DNA of 64,000 bases from positions 3,432,676 through 3,496,675 of the forward strand of contig NZ_CP147012.1 in assembly GCF_037126285.1 (NCBI RefSeq). Direction: 5' to 3'. The DNA comes from Bernardetia sp. MNP-M8. Its GTDB lineage: Bacteria; Bacteroidota; Bacteroidia; Cytophagales; Bernardetiaceae. The position numbers and the translations under genes were made by a program. Positions 17,355 through 26,066 of the stretch are shown here, piece after piece. Within the stretch, counting starts at the first letter, position 1. Each line of letters opens with the position of its first letter. The notes beneath the pieces were generated by a model. The model ran no database searches, had not been told where the DNA came from, and saw only the letters and a list, made by a program, of their open reading frames with translations.

Positions 17355-18425
17355 ATGAAATTTAAAGAAAGTATCTCAATTATGCCATACCCTACCTACA
17401 ATCACCCTTTTACATCTGAACTTATAAACCATAAAGATGAACTTCCAAAAGAAAAAATAGATGAGGGATTAGCTCTTCCTCGTCAAACTTTTATTGAAGA
17501 TTTAGAAAATTTTATAACTGATTTACAAACTAGAAGAAATGACTACTATCAAGATAATGATTATAATTTGAATTTTCTCATTTATGCGTTGGGCTTTTTA
17601 TATGTTTTGGAAGCAAAGCAAAGTTTTCCTAAAATTATTGAAGTTTTGGAAGAAGATGAGCAATTTATAGACTACTGGTTCGGACAATTTGTAGAGCCAA
17701 GTTATGTGACATTTCTAGCTTATCCTATATTTAAAGATGATTTTGAGACACTATTAGAAATTATAGAACACAACAATCATAATTATTTAGTAAAAAGTGG
17801 ATTAATAAATATTCCTGCTCAAGTAGCTATTAATGAAACCAAAAGAAGAAAAGAAGCTATTGGTTTTTATGAAAAATTGATAGATTTTGTTTTAAAACAA
17901 GACAGGGAAAACCCATTTTTAGAAGGATTTGAAGTAGATGCCTTAATACATTCAGTTTTCTTAATAGAAGGAACAGAGTTAAGAGAAAAAGTTTTGAAAC
18001 TTCACAATGAAAAATTGACTGATGAAGAAATATGGGATAAAAAATCAACGTTTAAAGAATTTCAGAATTTTGATTATTCTATAAGAAGCGACAAAAAAAT
18101 AAATCTAGATCTTACTCCCTACGAAATATTTGACAGGTTACTAATAGGCTTTTTTACTTATCCATTGAATGAAGAAGAGCAAGAAAAAGTGAAGAAAGAT
18201 TTTAGAGAGTCAGCAGCAAATAATGGATTTGTACTAGATGAAGATGATCAAATAATAGAAACAGATCAGCCTCGTAGTAGTTACGACCCAAAAACCAATA
18301 AACCTTTATACGGACGCAACGACAAAGTAACAGTCAAATATGAAGACGGAAAAGTAGTAGAAAATGTAAAATACAAAAAAGTAGAAAAAGATATAAAAGA
18401 AGGTAAGTGTGAAATAGTAGATTAA
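17355..18425 (+). CDS. DUF1186-like protein with SEC-C-like tail, paralogue 1
   Basis: About 356 residues. The body starts at ELPKEKIDEGLALPRQTFIEDL and runs through helical repeats, including FWFGQFVEPSYVTFLAYP-like and LINIPAQVAINETKRRKEA segments, which recur almost word for word in the next gene. The body looks like the DUF1186/TPR-like helical family, by my recollection. The last ~40 residues form a separate tail: GRNDKVTVKYEDGKV...KYKKVEKDIKEGKC. An upstream TTG (17322) would add 11 residues; the ATG at 17355 is chosen, and a third ATG (17382) lies nine codons in. It sits 51 bases before its paralogue, so the pair probably share a transcript. No function is known. Confidence 0.75.
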   Translation: MKFKESISIMPYPTYNHPFTSELINHKDELPKEKIDEGLALPRQTFIEDLENFITDLQTRRNDYYQDNDYNLNFLIYALGFLYVLEAKQSFPKIIEVLEEDEQFIDYWFGQFVEPSYVTFLAYPIFKDDFETLLEIIEHNNHNYLVKSGLINIPAQVAINETKRRKEAIGFYEKLIDFVLKQDRENPFLEGFEVDALIHSVFLIEGTELREKVLKLHNEKLTDEEIWDKKSTFKEFQNFDYSIRSDKKINLDLTPYEIFDRLLIGFFTYPLNEEEQEKVKKDFRESAANNGFVLDEDDQIIETDQPRSSYDPKTNKPLYGRNDKVTVKYEDGKVVENVKYKKVEKDIKEGKCEIVD

Positions 18426-18476
18426 ATTTACTTTAGAAAAAAAATCAAATTCAAAAAAAACTAATCAATATATAAA

Positions 18477-20258
18477 ATGAAATTTTCATCAAAAGCAAAA
18501 TCTTCTTTAACCGAAAAAAGAGCTAAAGAAGTAGAAGAACTAAATATTACAGAAGAACCAATTTATACATTCTCTGTAACCCCTCAAATAAAAAGAGATT
18601 TAGTAAAAGCACGTATGTATGTGGAGAAAAATAATAAAAAAGGTATATTTGAAATAAAACAATACATAAAAAAATACCCTCATGTAAATACTTTTTATAA
18701 CTATCTATCAAATATGTATCGTTTGCAAGACAGAAAAGAAGAGGAATACGAAATCTTAAAACTAACCATTAAGAAATTTCCTACTTATGTTTTTGCGAAT
18801 TTGAGTTTGATGAATTATTATCTCTCTGAAGAAAATATAGAAAAATTGGATGATATGTTTAATGGAATAGATAATATTCAAGATTTTTTTCCAAACAAAA
18901 CAGTATTTCATGATTCAGAAATAACAGCTTTTTATTCTACTTATCTACATTATTTAGCCTATAAACAAGAAGAAGAAAAAATAAAAGAAGTATGGAATAT
19001 GTTAGAAATACTAGCTACTGAGTATGATGGTATTGAATACAAATTACCTACAATCAAATCCATATATTCTTATACTCTTATGAATACAAAAATGTTAGGA
19101 ATTACTAAAAGAGTAGATAGTATGATAAGTATAAAACCTACAAATACAAGCTCTGTAAAAGAAAATGATAACGCATCTCAACCTACATTCAATCACGAAG
19201 AAATAAATCAACTTTACATAGTTGATATTGAAGAACTCACAAAAGAGAAAATTGATATGTTTTTAAGTCTTCCTAAAAAGACATTTATTGAAGATTTGGA
19301 GATGGTTTTGGAGGATATTCAGACAAGAAAAAAATATTTTTATAAAGGCGATGTAAATTATTCTTTGCCTTATTATGTACTCACTTTATTATCTGTCTTA
19401 GAAGCAAAAGAGAGCGTAAATAAAATGCTTAATATTTTTAGACAGGATAAACGCTTTATTGAGTTTTGGTTTGGCTTTTATTTAGAACCTTCTTATATAG
19501 GACTTATTTTTTATAAATTTTTTAGAGATGATTTTGAAGGTATTTTTGAGTTTGTAAGAGAAAAAAATAATGAATATGGAGCTAGAGCAGGCTTAATTAA
19601 TATTCCTGCACAAGTTGCACTTGATCAACCCACTAGAAGAAAAGAAGTAGTAGATTTTTATGAAACTCTAGCTGATTTTTTTATTGATAACAAAAACGAT
19701 AAAGAAATAATAGACCACAACGCAATAGAATATTTAACACATGGAATAAAAACTATTGAAGGAAAAGAACTACGTGAAAAAGTTCTTGAATTGGATAAAG
19801 CAGGGTTGGTAAATGATTTTTTAGATGGAATAGATGATATTTTAGAAGAAATTGATGCACCTTTTTATTCTACTATGCAAAGTGAAAAAATAGACATTAC
19901 TATGTCTGTTTATGAGATATTTGAAAAGCTAAAACAACAAAAAGAGTTCTTTCTACCAAATACAGAAGAGGAAGAAGAAAGAGCAAAAGAGCATCGTAAG
20001 AAAATAATGGAAAAAATAGAACCAAATAGTAGGGGGATTGAAGGGTTGAAAGAACTATTATCAGGCGTAGGTAAAAATGAAGACAATGATAGCCGTGAAG
20101 TAAAATCTGCTTCTTCTAATCCTTATCTAAACAAACCAACTATCTACCAAAGAAATGACAAAGTAACAGTCAAATATCAAAATGGAAAAGTAATAGAAAA
20201 TACCAAATATAAAAAAGTAGAAAAAGATGTAAAAGCTGGTAAGTGTGTTATTGTCTAA
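18477..20258 (+). CDS. TPR plus DUF1186-like protein with SEC-C-like tail, paralogue 2
   Basis: A 593-residue protein. Residues 1-225 are an added helical, TPR-like domain (starting KRAKEVEELNITEEPIYTFS, with YNYLSNMYRLQDRKEEEYE as a repeat). The second half (about 250-530) is homologous to paralogue 1: LPKKTFIEDLEMVLEDIQTR, FWFGFYLEPSYIGL and LINIPAQVALDQPTRRKE. The same 40-residue tail closes it: RNDKVTVKYQNGKV...KYKKVEKDVKAGKC. It therefore looks like a duplication with an extra N-terminal domain. It is soluble and lacks a signal peptide. The nearly identical tails at the DNA level suggest recent exchange or strong constraint. The function is unknown. Confidence 0.75.
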   Translation: MKFSSKAKSSLTEKRAKEVEELNITEEPIYTFSVTPQIKRDLVKARMYVEKNNKKGIFEIKQYIKKYPHVNTFYNYLSNMYRLQDRKEEEYEILKLTIKKFPTYVFANLSLMNYYLSEENIEKLDDMFNGIDNIQDFFPNKTVFHDSEITAFYSTYLHYLAYKQEEEKIKEVWNMLEILATEYDGIEYKLPTIKSIYSYTLMNTKMLGITKRVDSMISIKPTNTSSVKENDNASQPTFNHEEINQLYIVDIEELTKEKIDMFLSLPKKTFIEDLEMVLEDIQTRKKYFYKGDVNYSLPYYVLTLLSVLEAKESVNKMLNIFRQDKRFIEFWFGFYLEPSYIGLIFYKFFRDDFEGIFEFVREKNNEYGARAGLINIPAQVALDQPTRRKEVVDFYETLADFFIDNKNDKEIIDHNAIEYLTHGIKTIEGKELREKVLELDKAGLVNDFLDGIDDILEEIDAPFYSTMQSEKIDITMSVYEIFEKLKQQKEFFLPNTEEEEERAKEHRKKIMEKIEPNSRGIEGLKELLSGVGKNEDNDSREVKSASSNPYLNKPTIYQRNDKVTVKYQNGKVIENTKYKKVEKDVKAGKCVIV

Positions 20259-20294
20259 TTTAGATTTCAGAAAAAATAAATTCCAAATTTTAAT

Positions 20295-21587
20295 ATGCTC
20301 GTCTTACTTCTTTTTGCTTGTCTTTTTATTTTGCTTCTAAAAGGCTATCCTGTTTCATTTACTTTGGGAGGAGTGGCTGTTTTGTTTGGAGTTTATCTTT
20401 TTGGCTGGGATTTTTTCAATCTACTTCCTCTTCGCATCTATGGAACAATGACAAATTTTGTCTTGATTTCTGTGCCTTTATTTGTTTATATGGGCGTGAT
20501 GCTTGAAAAATCAGGAATTGCAGAACGGCTTTTAGAAACAATGGCTTTGCTTTTGGGGCGTTTGCGTGGTGGACTTGCTATTGCTGTTGTGATTGTGGGT
20601 GCGCTGTTGGCTGCTTCTACTGGCGTTGTCGGTGCAACTGTCGTAACAATGGGACTTTTAAGCCTTCCCACAATGCTAAAACGAGGCTATAAACCCGAAC
20701 TTGCAACAGGAACGATAGCTAGTGCAGGAACTTTAGGGCAAATTATTCCTCCAAGTGTTGTGCTTGTTTTGCTGGGAAGTGTAATGAATGTTTCGGTGGG
20801 TGATTTATTTATTGGTGCAATTGTACCAAGTGTTTTGTTGGTGGCTTTGTACATTTTATATATCTTTTTTACTGCGTGGAAAAACCCAAAATCTGCTCCT
20901 GCTATTTCGAAAGAAGAACTAAAAGAATTTAATGACAAACTCACTTTTGGGTTACTTTTTAAGGCTTTTGTGTTGCCAATGGTATTGATTTTATCGGTTT
21001 TGGGTTCTATTTTTTCTGGAATTGCCTCGCCTACCGAAGCTGCTGGTGTGGGCGCACTCGTTGCAACTATTTTGACGGCTTTTGAAGGGAAATTAAATCT
21101 CAGAATCATTAAAGAAGTCAATAAAGAAACGATGTATCTTACCTGTATGGTTTTTATTATTTTGGTGGGAGCAACTGCTTTTGGACTTGTTTTTCGTGGA
21201 ATGGGAGGCGATAAAATTCTGATAGATTTGATTGAAAGTTCGAATCTTAGTCCGTATGGATTCTTAGTATTAGTAATGATTTTGGTTTTTATAGCAGGAT
21301 TTTTTATTGATTTTATAGAAATTGTCTTTATTTTTATGCCTGTCGTAACACCTATTTTTGCAGCCTACGGAATGGATTTGGTTTGGATTGCCATTTTGGT
21401 TTCGATGAACCTTCAAACTTCTTTTCTTACTCCCCCTTTTGGTTTTTCATTGTTTTACCTCAAAGGTGTTGCGCCACCAGAAATCAAAACAGGACATTTG
21501 TATCGTGGAATTATTCCCTTTATTATCATTCAACTTTTTTTGATGACTTTAATTATTTTATTTCCTCAATTAGTGAGGTTGTTTTGA
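20295..21587 (+). CDS. TRAP transporter large permease subunit (DctM-like)
   Basis: A 430-residue integral membrane protein with a dozen hydrophobic segments. DctM-type signatures include GYPVSFTLGGVAV near the start, VSVPLFVYMGVMLEKSG-like residues (about 57-75), GVVGATVVTMGLLSLPTM (about 109-126), AGTLGQIIPPSVVLVLLG (about 144-161), GIASPTEAAGVGAL and MNLQTSFLTPPFGFSLFYL near the end. The family imports organic acids with a sodium gradient, together with a small membrane subunit (DctQ) and a periplasmic binding protein (DctP). Neither partner is adjacent: the upstream gene is the paralogue and the downstream gene is L25. The substrate is thus unknown. The gene starts 36 bases after paralogue 2. 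Confidence 0.9.
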   Translation: MLVLLLFACLFILLLKGYPVSFTLGGVAVLFGVYLFGWDFFNLLPLRIYGTMTNFVLISVPLFVYMGVMLEKSGIAERLLETMALLLGRLRGGLAIAVVIVGALLAASTGVVGATVVTMGLLSLPTMLKRGYKPELATGTIASAGTLGQIIPPSVVLVLLGSVMNVSVGDLFIGAIVPSVLLVALYILYIFFTAWKNPKSAPAISKEELKEFNDKLTFGLLFKAFVLPMVLILSVLGSIFSGIASPTEAAGVGALVATILTAFEGKLNLRIIKEVNKETMYLTCMVFIILVGATAFGLVFRGMGGDKILIDLIESSNLSPYGFLVLVMILVFIAGFFIDFIEIVFIFMPVVTPIFAAYGMDLVWIAILVSMNLQTSFLTPPFGFSLFYLKGVAPPEIKTGHLYRGIIPFIIIQLFLMTLIILFPQLVRLF

Positions 21588-21808
21588 AAATGTGGAAACA
21601 TAAAAAAACGAAAATAAGAGTCTGTTCAAATAGATATAATGAATACTCTTTTTTCCGATATGGATTACTAGAAATCAAAAAAATACTCAATAATCCAATG
21701 AGTAAAGAAACTAAATTCAATCAGAAAATTAAAGTTTTGTCAATGGAGTGAGGAAATTTTTGTAAGGTCATTTTTAGTAAATTTCATTTTATAGAAAAGA
21801 TGAAGATA

Positions 21809-21851
21809 AAAAAAATCCATTAGAAAATAATTTTTCTAATGGATTTCTATA
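21809..21851 (-). terminator. Terminator of rplY
   Basis: AATCCATTAGAAAA (21815-21828) pairs with TTTTCTAATGGATT (21833-21846); on the minus strand a run of T follows. It lies 40 bases beyond the L25 stop. Confidence 0.85.
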
Positions 21852-21888
21852 TAAACAAATTTCTTTTGCATTTAAGCAAGTAAAGTAA

Positions 21889-22500
21889 TTATGCTTCTTC
21901 TTCCGTTTCTTCTTCTGCACTAGTGTCCATACCACCACCTGTACGAAGTGTACGAGGAATAGTAACAGTTGCAATAGAAACTAAAGGACTATTCATAATT
22001 TCATACGGACGTTCTCCGATTTCAGAAAGTTTGATAGATTTTCCTAAGTCTAATTTTGCTACATTTACTTCAATAGTATCTGGAAGGTTAGCTGGCAATG
22101 CTTTAACTTTAAGTTTACGCATTTTCAAAACCATACGACCACCTTTTTGCTCACCTACAGAACGACCAATAAGTTTTACAGGAACGTCGATTTTTACAGG
22201 CTTATCTTCTTTCATTGCAAGAAAATCAACGTGCATCATTACATCACTTACTGGGTGAGTTTGATAATCTTGAACGATAGCATTATAAATGTCACCTTCG
22301 ATATTCAACTCAACTGTATGTACTTTTGATGTATAAATCAAGTCACGGAATAAGATATTTGGCACATAAAAGTGTTTGTTATCTCCTCCTGTTCCGTACA
22401 ATACACAAGGAACATAGCCTTCTAAACGCAATAAATGAGCAGCTTTTGCTCCCATTTGATTTTCTTTTCGGTAATAACCGATGATTTCTAAAGATTTCAT
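21889..22500 (-). CDS. rplY: 50S ribosomal protein L25 / general stress protein Ctc
   Basis: A 203-residue two-domain L25 (the long CTC form). The N-terminal RNA-binding domain reads GYYRKENQMGAKAAHLLRLEGYVPCVLYG, and the beta-rich TL5-like C-terminal domain includes VQDYQTHPVSDVMMHVDFLAM and DLGKSIKLSEIGERPYEIMN. The acidic tail AEEETEEEA is usual in Bacteroidetes. It binds 5S rRNA in the large ribosomal subunit. It usually follows a ribose-phosphate pyrophosphokinase gene, but not here. It is a single gene with its own terminator. The AT-rich leader contains a small AGACG/CGTCT hairpin around 22527-22546. Confidence 0.95.
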   Translation of the reverse strand: MKSLEIIGYYRKENQMGAKAAHLLRLEGYVPCVLYGTGGDNKHFYVPNILFRDLIYTSKVHTVELNIEGDIYNAIVQDYQTHPVSDVMMHVDFLAMKEDKPVKIDVPVKLIGRSVGEQKGGRMVLKMRKLKVKALPANLPDTIEVNVAKLDLGKSIKLSEIGERPYEIMNSPLVSIATVTIPRTLRTGGGMDTSAEEETEEEA

Positions 22501-22694
22501 TTTTTGTATAAATTAAATTGCCTAAAGACGATTGCCGACCGTCTCATAAAAATAAAGATGCAAAGTTCCTCTTTTTTTGTCAGATAACCAAACTTTAACA
22601 AGCGAGAATTTTAGAATAAAAAACGAAATTTGAACTTTTATCAAATCATAATTGTAAAATTTTCTACTAACTTATCATTCAAATCAATACAATT

Positions 22695-23558
22695 ATGAAA
22701 ATTGCTTTATTTGCAGACCTTCATGGAAGAATTTTGCTTTCCTTTAAACTCATAAAAAGACTAGAAAGAGAACGAAATATAAAAATAGACCTAATTCTTC
22801 AATGTGGAGATTTAGGAGCTTTTCCCAATCCGTCCAAATTAGACAAAGCTACATTACGACACGCAAGAAGAGAACCTTCTGAACTCGGTTTTTATCATCA
22901 TTTTACCAAAAAAAATAAAAAGGTAGAACAAGTTTTAGATAAGGTAGAAGCTACCATGTATGCTGTAAGGGGAAATCATGAAGATCATGAGTTTTTAAAT
23001 AACTTAGAGGAAAAATCTGTTGAGTCATCTTTTCCTATCGATATTTATGAAAAAATTAGAGTCTGTAAAACAGGTCATTTACAAACCTTTCAAAAAGATA
23101 CTACAGAATTAAATTGGATAGGAATTGGAAGAGTTGGGAGCAGAAAAATATCACAAAAACAGCAAGAAAAATATATTCAACCCTATGAGATGGATGCTCT
23201 GAATAAATTACATTCTCAAAAATCCAAAAAACAAATTGATTTGCTCATTTCTCATGATAGTGCTTTGCATTTTACAACAAAAGATTTTGGAATGCAACAA
23301 ATAAGAGATTTTCTGACAAGACATAAACCTTTATATCATTTTTTTGGACACACAGGTCAGCCTTTTTCACTTGTAGAAGATGAAAATAATTTTACACAGT
23401 CTTGTAAAATAAAAGAGTTAGAGTTTGAAAATGATGGTTCGCTTGCCAAAAACTCATTTGTAGTGTTGGATTGGAAAACAAACACAGATTTTGATTTAGA
23501 AGTAATTTCAGATAAATGGATTAAAGAATATACTAATCATAGTTGGGAGTATTTGTAA
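22695..23558 (+). CDS. Cytoplasmic metallophosphoesterase
   Basis: A 287-residue calcineurin-like phosphoesterase. The blocks are FADLHGR at 6-12, LQCGDLGAF at about 35-43, VRGNHEDHEF at about 93-102, LLISHDSALHF at about 185-195, and FFGHTGQPF at about 218-226. These are the five metal-binding motifs of the superfamily. No signal peptide is present, so it acts in the cytoplasm. The substrate could be a phosphodiester or nucleotide; nothing in the sequence decides. It is 194 bases from the divergent L25 gene. Confidence 0.85.
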   Translation: MKIALFADLHGRILLSFKLIKRLERERNIKIDLILQCGDLGAFPNPSKLDKATLRHARREPSELGFYHHFTKKNKKVEQVLDKVEATMYAVRGNHEDHEFLNNLEEKSVESSFPIDIYEKIRVCKTGHLQTFQKDTTELNWIGIGRVGSRKISQKQQEKYIQPYEMDALNKLHSQKSKKQIDLLISHDSALHFTTKDFGMQQIRDFLTRHKPLYHFFGHTGQPFSLVEDENNFTQSCKIKELEFENDGSLAKNSFVVLDWKTNTDFDLEVISDKWIKEYTNHSWEYL

Positions 23559-23696
23559 TTTGATTAGATTCTGAATCATTCTGACAAACAAAATTTATTA
23601 AATGAGGAAATAATTAGTAAATTAGGCAAAGATAATTTTTTGCTTGTTGTAGCTATTTTGAATTTCTCCTATTTTTTATTTCCTATTTCTAGTTGT

Positions 23697-25784
23697 ATGA
23701 AATTTCTGTCTTCCTTTATTTTTTCAAATTCATTTTTCTTTATATTACTTTTTAGCTTTTTATTAGGTACAGCCTGTACGCCTGATAAAATGGAAGAACC
23801 TCCAAAAGATTTGGAAAAGTTTATTAAACGTAATGTTTTTCATTCTGATACACTACTTCAAAAAATATATGATGCTGCTAACCGAAGAGATGCCGAAACG
23901 GTAGCTACATTTTTATCTCATCCACAAGAAAAATATAGAAAACATGCTGCTCTTACTTTTGCTTCTCTGCAAGATAGTAGCTTTCTGATGCCTTTATTGG
24001 AATTATTAAATGATGAAAAATCGTCTGTTCGCCAAGCTGCTGCCACATCAATTGGACAGTTTTGGGCAACAAGTAGTGAAACCTTATTGCTAGAAAAGAC
24101 CACTCAACTACAAGCGAGTGGAAACTATGATGTAAATGTTCAGCAGCGACTTTTGGAAGCTATTGGAAAAAGTGCAACCCAAAAAGGATTGCAGTTTTTA
24201 GCTCTTAAAAATTATGAAAATGATACTCTTAGAGTAGGACAAGCTATCGGAATTTATCGTGCAGCAACCAAACCAAAAGTAAACGAGCGAGTAATTTCAG
24301 ATTCAGCTACACTTTTAATGCTTGATTTCCTAACTCCTCCTAAGCAAAATTATACAGTTCGTTTGATGGCTTCTGCTTATTTTGCTCGCCTTGGCGATAA
24401 AATAATTCCTAAAACAGAAGCTGATTCTATTCAAGAAAAAAAACAAAGTGATTTCTTTGAAATACTAAAAAATAAGGCTGATAATGATTCTCAACTTTTT
24501 GTGCGTTCGAATGCTACTCAAGCTCTAGGAGCAATAAAAACAAAAGAAAATGAAGATTTCTTAATTAAAATCTTAAATAAAACAGCTGAAAATTATCTAG
24601 TTAAAATATCAGCTATTCGTGCACTTGGGCAGTTTGATGATTCTCCAAAAATCAAAAAAGCAATTGGAAATTATATCAATGCTAAAAATCCAAATCTTCA
24701 AATTGTAGCTTCCGAAACCCTCAAAAACTTGGCTCGTCTGACAGACTATAAACTATATTTGGAATGGATAGAAAAAACAAATAATTATAGAACTCGTGCA
24801 AACCTTTTTGCAGGAGCAATCAAAACTGAAAGAAAGGAAAATATAGCTTCTCAAAAAGCAATTTCTGTGTTGGACTCTTCTCAAAATGTCTATGAAAAAA
24901 TGGTTTTGTTGCAAGCTCTTTCTGAAAATCTTCAAAATATGGATTTGATTTTGGACACACTTCAAACCACACAAAATCACCTCTTAAGAACAGCAGCAAC
25001 TGAAGCTATTTTTAATGTTTCTACAAAGTTTTTGTCAAATTCTGCTCAAAATATTTCTTCAAAACAAAAAGAACAATTAAGCAAAGGTTTTGAATTTGCT
25101 ATCAAGTCAGGCGATGTAGGAGCAATGGCATTGGCCGCTAATGCATTAATGAATGAAGATTTTAAGAAAATATACAAGTACAAAACGAGTTCTCTAACCA
25201 AACTGCTTACAGAAGCAAGAAAAAAATTAGAACTACCCAAAGAAATTGAAACCTATCAAGAAATCAGTAAAACAATAGAGTTCTATACAGGTAAAACAGC
25301 TCAAAGTCCACCACCTCCACCTACCAAAGAAATTGATTGGAAACTCATAAATACTTTGAATGCTAGAAATTCGATTATTTTGAATACAAATAAAGGAGAA
25401 ATAATAGTTTCTCTTTTTACAGAAGAAGCCCCTGCAACAGTAGCCAGTTTTGTAACTCTAGCAGGAACAGGATTTTTTAATCAAAAGAAATTTCATAGAG
25501 TTGTTCCTAATTTTGTAGTACAGGGTGCAGACCCAAGAGGTGACGGTTGGGGAGGTATAGATTATACTATTCGCTCTGAATTTTCAACTTTCTATTATGA
25601 TGATGAAGGATATTTGGGAATGGCTTCGGCAGGAAAAGATACAGAAAGTTGTCAGTTTTTTATTACACATTCACCTACTCCACATTTAGATGGACGTTAT
25701 ACCATTTTTGGAAAAGTAATAAACGGAATGGATGTAGTACATCAACTAGAAGTAGGAGATTATATTGAAATGGTTAGTTTTTGA
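23697..25784 (+). CDS. HEAT-repeat lipoprotein with C-terminal cyclophilin domain
   Basis: About 695 residues. The leader ends with LLGTAC, a lipobox, so it is a lipoprotein on the envelope. Residues about 40-480 are HEAT-like alpha repeats (YRKHAALTFASLQDSSFLMPL, SVRQAAATSIGQFW, FVRSNATQALGAIKT, LVKISAIRALGQFDDSP). A proline linker follows (SPPPPPTKEIDW). The last ~160 residues are a cyclophilin-type peptidyl-prolyl isomerase: KFHRVVPNFVVQGADPRGDGWGG, SCQFFITHSPTPHLDGRYTIFGKV. The active-site Arg (FHRVV) and the Phe-x-Phe-x core are present. A TTG start (23640) would place the lipobox too far in; the ATG at 23697 is preferred. It should fold proteins in the periplasm while the repeats bind a partner. 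Confidence 0.88.
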   Translation: MKFLSSFIFSNSFFFILLFSFLLGTACTPDKMEEPPKDLEKFIKRNVFHSDTLLQKIYDAANRRDAETVATFLSHPQEKYRKHAALTFASLQDSSFLMPLLELLNDEKSSVRQAAATSIGQFWATSSETLLLEKTTQLQASGNYDVNVQQRLLEAIGKSATQKGLQFLALKNYENDTLRVGQAIGIYRAATKPKVNERVISDSATLLMLDFLTPPKQNYTVRLMASAYFARLGDKIIPKTEADSIQEKKQSDFFEILKNKADNDSQLFVRSNATQALGAIKTKENEDFLIKILNKTAENYLVKISAIRALGQFDDSPKIKKAIGNYINAKNPNLQIVASETLKNLARLTDYKLYLEWIEKTNNYRTRANLFAGAIKTERKENIASQKAISVLDSSQNVYEKMVLLQALSENLQNMDLILDTLQTTQNHLLRTAATEAIFNVSTKFLSNSAQNISSKQKEQLSKGFEFAIKSGDVGAMALAANALMNEDFKKIYKYKTSSLTKLLTEARKKLELPKEIETYQEISKTIEFYTGKTAQSPPPPPTKEIDWKLINTLNARNSIILNTNKGEIIVSLFTEEAPATVASFVTLAGTGFFNQKKFHRVVPNFVVQGADPRGDGWGGIDYTIRSEFSTFYYDDEGYLGMASAGKDTESCQFFITHSPTPHLDGRYTIFGKVINGMDVVHQLEVGDYIEMVSF

Positions 25785-25816
25785 GTTGAATCCAAGAAAA
25801 TCAAAAAAAGCAAAAC

Positions 25817-25853
25817 AAAAAAAGCAATTATAAAGGCTGTAATTGCTTTTTTT
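25817..25853 (+). terminator. Terminator after the cyclophilin gene
   Basis: AAAAAAGCAATTA pairs with TAATTGCTTTTTT around a short loop, giving a hairpin with a T-run. It lies 33 bases beyond the stop codon. Confidence 0.85.
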
Positions 25854-25900
25854 GAGAATTTGTTCTAGAAAATTGTTTAAGAATGGGGATTATAGGTGTA

Positions 25901-25934
25901 TTTGTTGGTGTCGCTACGCTAAAACACCAACAAA
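25901..25934. repeat. GTTGGTGT-type intergenic palindrome, copy c
   Basis: TTTGTTGGTGT (25901-25911) is the exact complement of ACACCAACAAA (25924-25934); the centre reads CGCTACGCTAAA. The core from 25903 to 25932 recurs without a mismatch at 59458-59489. Confidence 0.85.
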
Positions 25935-25943
25935 GGCTGTGTT

Positions 25944-25989
25944 ATTTTTCCATAGAACTGGGTTTGCAAACCCAGTTCTATGGAAAAAT
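25944..25989. repeat. 46-base perfect palindrome
   Basis: The left arm ATTTTTCCATAGAACTGGG then TTTG is mirrored exactly by CAAA then CCCAGTTCTATGGAAAAAT, centred on TGCA at about 25965-25968. With 23-base arms and no loop, this would form a cruciform or a very stable RNA hairpin. It lies ten bases after the copy c palindrome, between convergent genes. Confidence 0.85.
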
Positions 25990-26066
25990 GAAATTCTGTC
26001 CCTGTTCTGTCGCACACAGAACATATTTTTTCTATTCTTAAACAACTTCTAATTTTTATTTGAAAA

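Noticed and set aside
21590-21751. 53-codon frame after the TRAP permease
   Set aside because: The product is a basic, low-complexity peptide with no known family; it could be real, but nothing beyond an ATG supports it.
25843-26052. 69-codon frame across the palindromes between the cyclophilin and M48 genes
   Set aside because: It translates two palindromic repeats and has no natural protein content.
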